A DNA stretch of 64,000 nt, taken from assembly GCA_021775415.1 (NCBI GenBank), contig JAJFHV010000006.1, positions 62,001 to 126,000 on the forward strand. Direction: 5' to 3'. The translations under genes and the position numbers were made by a program. Below, in pieces: positions 9,398 to 18,012 of this stretch. The notes below the pieces were generated by a model. The model searched no databases. It saw only the letters and a program-made list of their open reading frames with translations, and was not told where the DNA came from. Every line of letters begins with the position of its first letter. Within the stretch, counting starts at the first letter, position 1. The stretch is from Hyphomicrobiales bacterium (GTDB lineage Bacteria; Pseudomonadota; Alphaproteobacteria; Rhizobiales; Rhizobiaceae).

Positions 9398-10228
9398 ATG
9401 CAAGCATACATTGACGCAGCACAAGCACCTGAAAAAAACACGGGCGCGATCAAACTGTACGACCGCGAGGCGTTCGACGGTATGCGGCGTGCATGCAAAT
9501 TGACCTCAACCTGCCTTGATGCGCTGGCGGAACTTGTTGAACCCGGAGTATCTACCCAGGACATCGATGATTTCGTCCATCAATTTGGGCTCAAGCACAA
9601 CGCAATACCGGCGACCCTTAATTATCGCGGATATACAAAATCCTGCTGTACCTCAATTAATCATGTCGTTTGTCACGGCATTCCCAATGCCAAGCCCATG
9701 CGAGAAGGTGATATCGTCAACATCGATGTGACTTATGTGCTCGATGGATGGCATGGCGATTCAAGCCGCATGTATCCGGTGGGTGAAATAAAACGCGCCG
9801 CCGCGCGATTGATCGAGGTCACATACAATTCACTGATGTTGGGCATCGACGCAATCAAACCTGGCGCAACTACTGGTCATATTGGCGAGGCAATCCAAAC
9901 CTATGCTGAGGCGCAGCGCTGTTCGGTCGTTCGCGATTTTTGCGGCCATGGTGTCGGCCGGCTTTTCCACGATGCACCCAACATTCTTCACTATGGTCGA
10001 AAGGGCGAGGGTTTTGAACTTCGCCCCGGCATGATTTTCACAATCGAACCAATGATCAATCTTGGCCGACCAAGTGTGAAAATTTTGGGGGATGGATGGA
10101 CTGCCGTAACACGGGACCGTTCGCTATCTGCACAATTTGAACACTCAATTGGCGTGACCGAGGAAGGCTGTGAGATATTTACCCTCTCACCGGCTGGCTA
10201 TACACTGCCACCTTACGTAAGAAGTTAG
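9398..10228 (+). CDS. map: type I methionine aminopeptidase
   Basis: Cytosolic enzyme that removes the initiator methionine from nascent proteins. Length is 276 residues. All five metal ligands of the pita-bread fold are visible: Asp110 (NIDVTYV), Asp121 (HGDSSRMY), His184 (FCGHGVGRLFH), Glu217 (FTIEPMI) and Glu248 (QFEHSIGV). The substrate-contacting VCHGIP segment lies near residue 92. It sits 40 bp behind sfsA and 36 bp before radC on the same strand, so a shared transcript is likely. Confidence 0.97.
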   Translation: MQAYIDAAQAPEKNTGAIKLYDREAFDGMRRACKLTSTCLDALAELVEPGVSTQDIDDFVHQFGLKHNAIPATLNYRGYTKSCCTSINHVVCHGIPNAKPMREGDIVNIDVTYVLDGWHGDSSRMYPVGEIKRAAARLIEVTYNSLMLGIDAIKPGATTGHIGEAIQTYAEAQRCSVVRDFCGHGVGRLFHDAPNILHYGRKGEGFELRPGMIFTIEPMINLGRPSVKILGDGWTAVTRDRSLSAQFEHSIGVTEEGCEIFTLSPAGYTLPPYVRS

Positions 10229-10264
10229 ACAATTGTAAATTAACCCGGTCTTGTGGGGGACCTG

Positions 10265-10978
10265 ATGGCAGACAAAAGTGGAGGCTTCTCCGAAAGCGGG
10301 TCGCGAAACCAGCATTTTCTGGGGCATCGGGCTCGCCTTAAGGAAAAATTCCGGGAAAAGGGCTCCGAGGCGCTGGCAGATTACGAACTGCTTGAACTTT
10401 TGCTGTTTCGTTCCATTCCACGTCGCGACACCAAACCGCTGGCAAAACATTTGATCGGGGAGTTCGGATCATTTGCCGAAGTGATCAGTGCGCCCTCCTC
10501 TCGGCTTTCAGAAATTTCAGGGCTTGGGGAAGCTACAATCACGGATCTGCAACTGGTAAAGGCTGCCGCGGAATCACTGGTCGCCGGAACGGTTAAAGAG
10601 CGCACCCTGCTCGACTCATGGTCATCGGTGATAGACTACTGCCGCGCAGCCATGGCATTTAAAGCACGTGAGCAATTTCGGATATTGTTTCTGGACAAGA
10701 AAAACCGATTGATCCGGGACGAAGTGCAGGGCAAGGGCACGGTGGATCACACTCCGGTTTATCCCAGGGAAGTTGTACGCCGGGCACTGGAATTATCCGC
10801 TACCGCCCTCATATTGGTCCACAATCACCCGTCGGGTGATCCCACGCCATCCCGGGCAGACATTGAGATGACCAAGACAATCGTCAAGATTGCAAACTCA
10901 CTCGACATAACCGTGCATGACCACATCATCATCGCCAAGGATGGTCATGCAAGCCTTAAGGGCATGCAGTTAATGTAG
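10265..10978 (+). CDS. radC: RadC family JAB/MPN domain protein
   Basis: RadC-type protein of 237 residues. The N-terminal part is a helix-hairpin-helix-like region ([12 protein letters not shown], then [17 protein letters not shown]). The C-terminal MPN domain carries the JAMM metal motif [14 protein letters not shown]. The once-proposed role in DNA repair is not firmly established for this family. The ATG at 10265 has GGGGG five bases upstream; a GTG twelve bases earlier is the alternative. The gene is convergent with the L,D-transpeptidase, leaving six bases between them. Confidence 0.93.
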   Translation: MADKSGGFSESGSRNQHFLGHRARLKEKFREKGSEALADYELLELLLFRSIPRRDTKPLAKHLIGEFGSFAEVISAPSSRLSEISGLGEATITDLQLVKAAAESLVAGTVKERTLLDSWSSVIDYCRAAMAFKAREQFRILFLDKKNRLIRDEVQGKGTVDHTPVYPREVVRRALELSATALILVHNHPSGDPTPSRADIEMTKTIVKIANSLDITVHDHIIIAKDGHASLKGMQLM

Positions 10979-10984
10979 GTAGGG

Positions 10985-12148
10985 TCAGCGTTTGGTGACG
11001 ACAATGAAATCACTGCCTTTTGGCGTGGTTTCAAGGCTGATGCCATTGTCCGAAATCGAGATGGATGATCCCGGTGTCAGCATTACCGAAATGCGTCGAC
11101 GCACCTCATCACTGATTTCAAGACGCGACAGCGCCTCGCCCAGTGAACGTGTTTCCGCCTTTTCAGAAGCAATCGGTCCATCATCCGTATAGACCGCTAC
11201 CCGTGGCCGATCCTGCAAACTGACTGAAATCCAGTTTGTATCTGTATCACCAATCTCAAAATCCATCGCAGTCACCAAATGAGTTCCAAGTGGAATTTGA
11301 GGGTCACGGATGTTGATTGGAGCATCATATACCGGTGTAAAATTTTGCCGGACAAAAATATGTCCATTAGCGGGTCGCGAACGACCGGTCGCTGCAAAAA
11401 GCACCGTAAGAAAATCGGCATCAAACTCACCGGTTGGTTTTCTGCCCAGACTTTCCTCAAAGTCGCGAATTGCACCACGGGTTCCCGAACCGATTACGCC
11501 ATCAACAACGCCGACATTAAAGCCAAGAGAATTCAGGATTTCCTGCGCTTCGATAACTTCCTGTCTCTGGGTGCGACGGGTTATCAGAATTCGCAGAGGC
11601 ATTGCACGGGTTTTTTCGTCACCAACAACTTCTTTTTTCAATACGATCTCGTGCAACCAGCGGTCCATTTCCGCACGCTCGGCATAGGGCATGGATGGTT
11701 GGAACAAAACATCGTGTTGTACGAATTCTGGCGCAACTTGATCATTGGCGATAACCACATGCGCTCCTGAATTGGTAATGGAAAAAAGTTTGCGGGCAAA
11801 TCCATGGGGAAGCCGGACACAACCGTGAGATGCCGGGTATCGTGGCACGCTATTGGAGGCATGAAGCGCTATCCCTGACCAGGTTAGTCGCTGCATGAAT
11901 GGCATGGGGGCGCCATTGTAAATGTTGGAAAAATGGCGGCGTCGTTTATGCAGAATGGAGAAGATTCCGGTGGGTGTAGAATACCCGGCTTTCCCGGTGG
12001 AAACATTGGATGTGGCAATGACCTCTCCGCCCCTGAACACCCGCAGACTCTGGTCCTGCGTCGAGATGATGATGTGAACCGGATCGCCGTTTGCCTGTGC
12101 AAAAGCACACGTTGCGAGAATGATAAGAAAGGTTAAGACAGAACGCAT
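10985..12148 (-). CDS. L,D-transpeptidase with peptidoglycan-binding domain
   Basis: Periplasmic cross-linking enzyme of 387 residues with a signal peptide (cleavage near AFAQA, residue 18). The YkuD catalytic domain spans roughly residues 22-155. It has the hallmark SHGCVRL with nucleophile Cys110, plus His96 in ALHAS. A PG_binding_1 domain follows near residues 195-255 (LNSLGFNVGVVDGVIGSGTRGAIRDFE appears there in part), then a C-terminal segment without a recognised domain. L,D-transpeptidases form 3-3 cross-links or attach proteins to peptidoglycan; Hyphomicrobiales carry many. A second family member lies at 15968-17821. Confidence 0.92.
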   Translation of the reverse strand: MRSVLTFLIILATCAFAQANGDPVHIIISTQDQSLRVFRGGEVIATSNVSTGKAGYSTPTGIFSILHKRRRHFSNIYNGAPMPFMQRLTWSGIALHASNSVPRYPASHGCVRLPHGFARKLFSITNSGAHVVIANDQVAPEFVQHDVLFQPSMPYAERAEMDRWLHEIVLKKEVVGDEKTRAMPLRILITRRTQRQEVIEAQEILNSLGFNVGVVDGVIGSGTRGAIRDFEESLGRKPTGEFDADFLTVLFAATGRSRPANGHIFVRQNFTPVYDAPINIRDPQIPLGTHLVTAMDFEIGDTDTNWISVSLQDRPRVAVYTDDGPIASEKAETRSLGEALSRLEISDEVRRRISVMLTPGSSISISDNGISLETTPKGSDFIVVTKR

Positions 12149-12339
12149 TACAAACCTCTGGTTTTCAGCACTGCCCCATATGAAAAACTATCGGAGATTT
12201 CGCTCATTTAATCAATAGCTTGACGAAATGTTGATCAGGAAACTCGGAACATCGTTAAAATCAGAAAAGATTGCATTGCAGATTGAGTGCATATTGCGGC
12301 ATTGTCGCCAGACAATTCCATTCGCGAGAACATCAGGAA

Positions 12340-13035
12340 ATGATTGAATTTTATTACGCACCAACTCCCAATGGCTGGAAAGTTGCCATTATGCTGGAGG
12401 AGAGCGGTCTGGAATATAAAACTCATTTAATGAGCCTGACTTCTGGAGATCAGTTCAAACCCGAATTTCTGAAAATCAGCCCAAACGCCAAAATGCCCGC
12501 GATATTGGATCGCGAGGGGACCGAAGGACCCGTAAGCGTTTTTGAAAGCGGGGCCATTCTCCTCTATCTTGCTGAAAAGACACAAAAATTCAGCGCGACC
12601 GACACAAAGCGCCGCAAGGAAACGCTGGAATGGTTGTTTTGGCAGACTGGTAATCTGGGGCCAATGGCCGGACAACTCAGTCATTACAGAAATTATGCAC
12701 CGGACGATCAGGAATATGGATTAAAACGCTACACCGGTGAATACGAACGTAATCTGGCAGTTCTGGAACGCCGCCTTGAAGGACGCGACTACATTGTCGA
12801 TGAGTATTCGATTGTAGACATGATGACGTTTCCATGGGTGTTGATTGCAAAGCCACTTGGTGTCTCGCTTGACCAGTTTCCAAACGTTGCCCGCTGGCGT
12901 GGTCTCGTCAAGGAACGGCCAGCAGTGCGCCGGGCCGTTGATCTGCACAAAGAGGTGCAAAAACATGATCAGAATGCAACGAACAACGACACCCTGTTCA
13001 ACCAGGGAGCGGGCCACTTGATGGGGCAAATGTAA
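12340..13035 (+). CDS. glutathione S-transferase family protein (YfcG/YghU-like)
   Basis: GST-fold protein of 231 residues. The N-terminal thioredoxin-like domain starts MIEFYYAPTPNGWKV and contains the cis-Pro loop NAKMPAIL and the ESGAILLYLAEK glutathione-binding segment. The C-terminal helical domain includes YIVDEYSIVDMMTFPW, with the N-capping box. The TPNGWK active-site region resembles disulfide-bond reductases such as YfcG rather than classical conjugating GSTs. The ATG at 12340 begins the domain; the frame stays open 23 codons upstream, but those residues do not fit the fold. GAGA lies about ten bases upstream. Confidence 0.88.
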   Translation: MIEFYYAPTPNGWKVAIMLEESGLEYKTHLMSLTSGDQFKPEFLKISPNAKMPAILDREGTEGPVSVFESGAILLYLAEKTQKFSATDTKRRKETLEWLFWQTGNLGPMAGQLSHYRNYAPDDQEYGLKRYTGEYERNLAVLERRLEGRDYIVDEYSIVDMMTFPWVLIAKPLGVSLDQFPNVARWRGLVKERPAVRRAVDLHKEVQKHDQNATNNDTLFNQGAGHLMGQM

Positions 13036-13051
13036 ACCTTTTGGATAAAGT

Positions 13052-13113
13052 CACTTGTGCCGCAGCCAATGGCGAAAAAAATGTATTAATGTCCTATAAG
13101 TGATTCACAAGTG
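13052..13113. repeat. inverted repeat CACTTGTG ... CACAAGTG before RND module B
   Basis: Two perfect 8-bp inverted copies, CACTTGTG at 13052-13059 and CACAAGTG at 13106-13113, frame the short region between the GST gene and the RND exporter. The right copy overlaps the GTG start candidate and adjoins a small palindrome GTGATTCAC. They could be operator half-sites or stem arms. Nothing comparable was seen before module A. Confidence 0.3.
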
Positions 13114-15375
13114 GCTGATGTCGGGACCCAGAACCTCTTCATGATAAACGGATTTGGACTTCAAAACATCGGACTGATGGCAGTCCGCAACCCGCTTGTG
13201 GCTACCATTCTTGTCGGGCTAATTACACTTGCCTCCATCTTCGGAGTTACCCGCCTGGGGTTTTCTGGCGACAACATCGAGATTCTGCGCGACGGATCGC
13301 AGGAAATGGCCGACTACGACCGGCTGCTCTCATCGTTTAGAGACTTCAATAATGATGCGATCATCTTGATGCGTACAGACGATATGGCGACGGTAGAAGG
13401 CATCGAAACGTATCGGGACTTACACTTCGAATTTTCGCTTGATGAACGGGTGGAAAGCGTGTTGTCGCTGTTTTCGCTGGTTCAGTACGATGATTCGAAA
13501 GGTGGCTGGATGTCGGCGGTACCCGCCCGGTTTGGCAGCGATGACGAAGTCAAAAGCTTTCTCCGCAAACTCGCACTAGATATTCCAAATGCCCAATCCC
13601 TGTTTGGACCCGAACTCGATTCAGCGGTGATGGTTGTTTACACAAGAGACAAGGCCATTGATGATGCCCGGGTCCGCGAAACAATTTCAGCGTTTACAGA
13701 GCTCGTAAAAGAATTTGAACGGCCAGGTCTCTCAATCACAATCGCAGGACAGCCTGCAATCCGGTCTGATCTTATCCGCAATATTCTGGGTGATTTACTG
13801 CTACTCGCACCGATTGCGCTGCTGATGTGCGGTGGCATCGCGTTTATTTTGTTTCGCCACCCCCTGCCCGCCTTTTTATGTGCCCTACCCTCACTGGTAT
13901 CCATCACCTGGTTTCTTGGAGGCGCTGGCTTGACCGGTACCGATATCAACTTCCTCACCAATATCCTGCCAGTCCTTTTGATTGTTATCGTGTTTGCTGA
14001 CACGCTGCATCTTTACCTGAAGTGGCAAAAACTGAATCTGGACAGTGCCACACCCATAGCAGCACTTGAACAGGCTATTCAAGAAATTGGACCCGCCTGC
14101 GCGATTTCCTCGCTTACCACAGCCGCCGCGCTCATTTCTCTGTGCGCCAGTGGAAATATGGGGCTTATTGAACTCGGTGTGGTCGGCGCAATTGCAGTTC
14201 TTGCAGGATTTGTCTGTGTGATCGTGATTTTGCCGCTCGGATGTTACTGGGCACTGAAGTTTGGCTTCAATTCCAAACACTCCACATCCGACAGCCTGAA
14301 ATTCGTCGCAAGACCCGCAATTGCCGCGTTACGCCACAAGGGTATCGTTTTAGGTGCGGGTGCGGTGATGTGTATTGTCGGGCTATATGGTCATTGGTCA
14401 ATCGACAGCAGGTTTCGAATGCTCGACTATTTGGGGAGCAAATCGGAAGTCGCCAAAAGCGAAGGCTATATTGACGAGCGGTACGCTGGAACCACCCCGC
14501 TGTTCGCAATTGTGAAACTGCCGGATGAGACTGCATTATTGTCCGACCAAAACACCAGCCTGTTCTACGGTGTACTTGATACAATTACTGAAGTCTTTCC
14601 ATCGAGCTCCTTTTATTCGCTTGCTGATTTTGCCAAGGAGATTGAAAAAGGCGGCGGACAAATAAGGGAATCTGACATTGATCAGGTGCCGCGCGACCTG
14701 ACCAGCCGGTTTATCTCAGAAGACAAAACTGAAGTTCTGGTCACGATGTTTTCCTCTGCAAATCTCTCGGCCAGAGAAATGCGCGCCAAACTTGGCAAAC
14801 TAAATGGAGCACTGGACAAAAAAGGGTATCTGGAGGCAACCAGCGTTACCGGCTTTCCCATACTGGCGGGTGTCGTTGCTCCGCGATTGATGGACAATTT
14901 GAGAATTGGCCTTCTTCTGGCTGTTTTCTTGTCAATCCTGATTGTTGCGGTCGCTGCCCGCTCCGTCAAACTTGGCCTTATCTGCCTGGTTCCAAACCTG
15001 TTGCCAATTTTGTGTGTGGAACTTGTATTGATCGCAGTCGGTATTCCACTAAATATGTCTATCACTGTCGCACTTACCGTAGCATTCGGGATTGCAGTCG
15101 ATGATTCCATTCACATGATGAACCAGTATTTGTTGAACCGCCAAAATCAAACCAATGACGACGCAGTTGTTGGTGCACTGGAAGAAGTAACTCCGGCAAT
15201 TTTTTCCACGACCCTCATTCTTTCGGGTGGGCTGATTATCATGATGTTCAGCAGTTTACCGGCGATTTCAGTATTTTCTGCAGTTGTCATATTAACCCTA
15301 GTATTTGCCTTTCTTGCAGATATTTTTCAATTGCCGGCATATCTTGCTACAGTAAGATGGCAAAAATCTCGATGA
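13111..15375 (+). CDS. RND superfamily exporter (MMPL/COG1033 type), module B
   Basis: Paralog of the exporter at 6188-8461, with the same size (754 residues) and layout: two halves, each with a periplasmic loop and a helical bundle. The shared start GFGLxxIG and the C-terminal pair of motifs NMSITVALTVAFGIAVD and HMMNQY mark the relationship. The substrate is unknown, but lipid-like compounds are typical for this branch. The start is uncertain: the GTG at 13111 and the ATG at 13141 both lack a good ribosome-binding site, and alignment with the paralog slightly favours 13141. A secreted protein follows 23 bp downstream. Confidence 0.85.
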   Translation: MADVGTQNLFMINGFGLQNIGLMAVRNPLVATILVGLITLASIFGVTRLGFSGDNIEILRDGSQEMADYDRLLSSFRDFNNDAIILMRTDDMATVEGIETYRDLHFEFSLDERVESVLSLFSLVQYDDSKGGWMSAVPARFGSDDEVKSFLRKLALDIPNAQSLFGPELDSAVMVVYTRDKAIDDARVRETISAFTELVKEFERPGLSITIAGQPAIRSDLIRNILGDLLLLAPIALLMCGGIAFILFRHPLPAFLCALPSLVSITWFLGGAGLTGTDINFLTNILPVLLIVIVFADTLHLYLKWQKLNLDSATPIAALEQAIQEIGPACAISSLTTAAALISLCASGNMGLIELGVVGAIAVLAGFVCVIVILPLGCYWALKFGFNSKHSTSDSLKFVARPAIAALRHKGIVLGAGAVMCIVGLYGHWSIDSRFRMLDYLGSKSEVAKSEGYIDERYAGTTPLFAIVKLPDETALLSDQNTSLFYGVLDTITEVFPSSSFYSLADFAKEIEKGGGQIRESDIDQVPRDLTSRFISEDKTEVLVTMFSSANLSAREMRAKLGKLNGALDKKGYLEATSVTGFPILAGVVAPRLMDNLRIGLLLAVFLSILIVAVAARSVKLGLICLVPNLLPILCVELVLIAVGIPLNMSITVALTVAFGIAVDDSIHMMNQYLLNRQNQTNDDAVVGALEEVTPAIFSTTLILSGGLIIMMFSSLPAISVFSAVVILTLVFAFLADIFQLPAYLATVRWQKSR

Positions 15376-15398
15376 ACGCCACCAGGAGTATCAATTAA

Positions 15399-15935
15399 AT
15401 GATCAACCGCACCCTGATCGCCTTCGCCACAAGTGCGTTGATTTTCGCAACACCAATTTTCGTCACAAGCTCTTATGCTGCACCTCACATGTTCGACTTG
15501 CTGGCCGGGAGTTGGCGCGGGACTGGTTTCGTCACTGCAAGCTCTGACAGTGATGAAGAATCCATCCGATGCAAAATGCGCAACAAAAATGACAAGGACA
15601 AAGGCAAACTTGTGATGTCCGGAAACTGCGGTGTTGGTAGTTTTCTGTTCAGCCTCCGGGGCTGGATAAAACAGGATGGCACCAAGAACCGCTACAACGC
15701 ATCAATGTTTCAATCCATTGCCAGCCTGAGGACCGAGACCTTCGCGGGAAAGCGTAGCGGCAACAAACTGAATTTCACATTCAAAGGGCATGACCGGCTG
15801 TCAAATCAGGGTATCTCGGCGAAAATTCAGGTGGTAAGTAGAAATAAAAACAACTTTGAAATTCTGCTCACCCGTACAGACCCGAAGACCAAGAAGGCCT
15901 TTAAGGTCGGTACCATCAAGTTCTCGAAAAACTGA
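15399..15935 (+). CDS. secreted protein of unknown function, partner of RND exporter B
   Basis: Protein of 178 residues with a signal peptide (core LIAFATSALIFATPIF, cleavage near SYAAP, about residue 28). The mature start LLAGSWRGTGFVTASSDSDEE, the CKMRNKND segment and SGNCG align with the protein at 5574-6098, including both cysteines. The rest looks beta-rich and ends in KFSKN. It lies 23 bp behind the exporter and is almost certainly co-transcribed with it. A lipocalin-like carrier or periplasmic partner of the exporter is possible, but no domain was recognised. Confidence 0.8.
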   Translation: MINRTLIAFATSALIFATPIFVTSSYAAPHMFDLLAGSWRGTGFVTASSDSDEESIRCKMRNKNDKDKGKLVMSGNCGVGSFLFSLRGWIKQDGTKNRYNASMFQSIASLRTETFAGKRSGNKLNFTFKGHDRLSNQGISAKIQVVSRNKNNFEILLTRTDPKTKKAFKVGTIKFSKN

Positions 15936-15967
15936 CTTAATCAATCCTGATTGTTGAAGGCGCGATT

Positions 15968-17821
15968 TTAACCGGGAAGCGCCGCGTTGAGAGCAACCCG
16001 TGCCGCTGATGTTTTCGACATGGCTTTTTCAAGATTCCTGTCTCGTCCATAGATATCCGGATAATATCCAATCGTTGCATCCGCTTTTGGCCAAGCCGTA
16101 AAATACGAAACGTAGACCGGAATTTTCACGGCCACGTCTTCTGTGATGTTTTTTCCGGTGGCAATTTTGGAATCGACATACTCTTTGCTCTTTCCAAGCA
16201 CTGCCGCCGCCATCTCTTGTGGCTTTTGCAGACGCACACACCCGTGACTCAGTGCGCGTTGTGATCGCGAAAACAATCCCCGTGATGGTGTATCATGCAT
16301 GTAAATCGCATGCTTGTTGGGAAACAGTATCTTCACCCTGCCCAACGCATTGCGAGAACCCGGTGGTTGGCGCACATCATAGCGTGGATTTGAATCAACC
16401 TCATACCAGTCGACTTCGGACGACGCGACCCGCCTCCCGCGTGAATCGGTTAATTCATAACCCCGTGCATCGAGATACGAGGGATCTTCCCGCAATTTTG
16501 GCAGCATTTCATTGACAATGATCGAGCGCGGCACTCCCCAATATGGGTTGTATACAACGTTCTCAACTTCATCATAAAAGAAGCTCGTTTGGTTGCTTGG
16601 CTTACCAACAATGGCACGCATTGAGAGTTTTTCACTACCGCCCTCAATATACATCGCCCGGTAGGCCGGCTGGTTGATGAAGACATGCCGTTCACCCAGC
16701 TTGTGAGGCAACCACCGCAGTCGCTCCATTGCCATCGTGACCCGCATGATCTTTTTGGCTGGCCCAACACCCACAAGCTTGGATGCGGTCCTGCGACCAA
16801 CGACACCATCTGCACCCAGTCCCGCTTCCTTTTGATAGGCTTTCACCAAGGCTACGAGTTCAGGTGTGTAGAGCGAACTGCCATCATAGGCTGTAAGAAG
16901 AGCGCCGTGCGATTCCAGCAATTCGGCTGATGCACGTTTGCGAATAGCATCGACAACATTGGGTAGCTCGGGGTGTTCCACACCCGGTTTAATCAAAATG
17001 TCAGTCTGTAAATTGATCACCAATTCGTCTGTTTTTTGAAGTGCAGCAAGTTCGCGTTTAAGCGCTAGGAATTTATCACTTGCCGGATGCGATTGAAGGA
17101 GCTTGTTTACAGGCAACCCACCACCAAACACTTCCTTCAATACGCTATCAGCCATATCAGAGCGTTCCGGAAAATCATGGTAACCGCTCAAGCGATTTGG
17201 ATTGACGCGCCCGTAACGTGCATCCATGGCGTAGCGCAAAACTGCCAGCGTCATCGAAACCTCAGAGCGCAAACGGGCATTCGCTAAGGCTGCCCCGCCC
17301 ACACCGTTCACCTGATCCGGCGACAGAATGGAATAGTCCTCAGACTTCAAACCGTATTGGCCCGCAGCCTCCAATACATTAAGGGTCAATTGTGCACGGG
17401 CGCCCAGTGCACCCTCTTCATTAATCCAGATGTATTTTGGGTTTTCTTGATAAAACCCGGAAATCGCACCGGCCAGATTTGCCTCGGCTGAAAAATCAAA
17501 CTCACCAACTAAAGTAACATCTCTTTCGAATAGAGATTTTTCCGGTTGCTTTTGTTCATCATCGTTCGAGTTGGAGAGATTTTCCGGAGTTGAGGCTGGA
17601 TCGTTTTCGATCCGCAAAGAAATACGCTCCGTCTTGGCAACTCGGTAGTTGTAATTTTTCGGTGCTGAAATCTTAACCGTTTCAACCGGTTCCCGCTTGA
17701 TATGTCGCTCATTTATCCTTGGGAAAAGTATCTCCAACAAGGTTTTACGTTTTGCGGCATCTGCCGGTGTAACCACCAGAACACTCGCAAGCATAAATGC
17801 AATAGTCGCAATAATTTTCAT
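15968..17821 (-). CDS. large L,D-transpeptidase of the YcbB/LdtD type
   Basis: Periplasmic peptidoglycan L,D-transpeptidase of 617 residues with a signal peptide (MKIIATIAFMLASVLVV, cleavage near ADAAK). The order of parts matches YcbB. There is an N-terminal scaffold domain (about residues 110-280), a PG_binding_1 domain near residues 300-350 (LVKAYQKEAGLGADGVVGRRT in part), and a YkuD catalytic domain with LSHGCVRL, nucleophile Cys at about residue 528 and HDTPSR upstream. It makes 3-3 cross-links between stem peptides. The ATG at 17821 begins the signal peptide; an upstream GTG adds five residues. Confidence 0.93.
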   Translation of the reverse strand: MKIIATIAFMLASVLVVTPADAAKRKTLLEILFPRINERHIKREPVETVKISAPKNYNYRVAKTERISLRIENDPASTPENLSNSNDDEQKQPEKSLFERDVTLVGEFDFSAEANLAGAISGFYQENPKYIWINEEGALGARAQLTLNVLEAAGQYGLKSEDYSILSPDQVNGVGGAALANARLRSEVSMTLAVLRYAMDARYGRVNPNRLSGYHDFPERSDMADSVLKEVFGGGLPVNKLLQSHPASDKFLALKRELAALQKTDELVINLQTDILIKPGVEHPELPNVVDAIRKRASAELLESHGALLTAYDGSSLYTPELVALVKAYQKEAGLGADGVVGRRTASKLVGVGPAKKIMRVTMAMERLRWLPHKLGERHVFINQPAYRAMYIEGGSEKLSMRAIVGKPSNQTSFFYDEVENVVYNPYWGVPRSIIVNEMLPKLREDPSYLDARGYELTDSRGRRVASSEVDWYEVDSNPRYDVRQPPGSRNALGRVKILFPNKHAIYMHDTPSRGLFSRSQRALSHGCVRLQKPQEMAAAVLGKSKEYVDSKIATGKNITEDVAVKIPVYVSYFTAWPKADATIGYYPDIYGRDRNLEKAMSKTSAARVALNAALPG

Positions 17822-18012
17822 ACCTGATATCCGCACATCAACGCCCCATCCTGCATGGTACTACCCAATTGGCAGGCAGCAATCAATTCACGATAGTGTT
17901 GAAATACCTGCCCTTACGTTAATTTACCGCGAATCTGTGCCCAATGGATCACACATTTACCCATGAAATTCGATTTTAGCTGCATTTTAAGCCGTTTGAG
18001 GCACCAACCAGC

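Noticed and set aside
13052-13113. Inverted repeat as insertion-sequence ends
   Set aside because: There is no transposase or target duplication and the enclosed stretch is only 62 bp.
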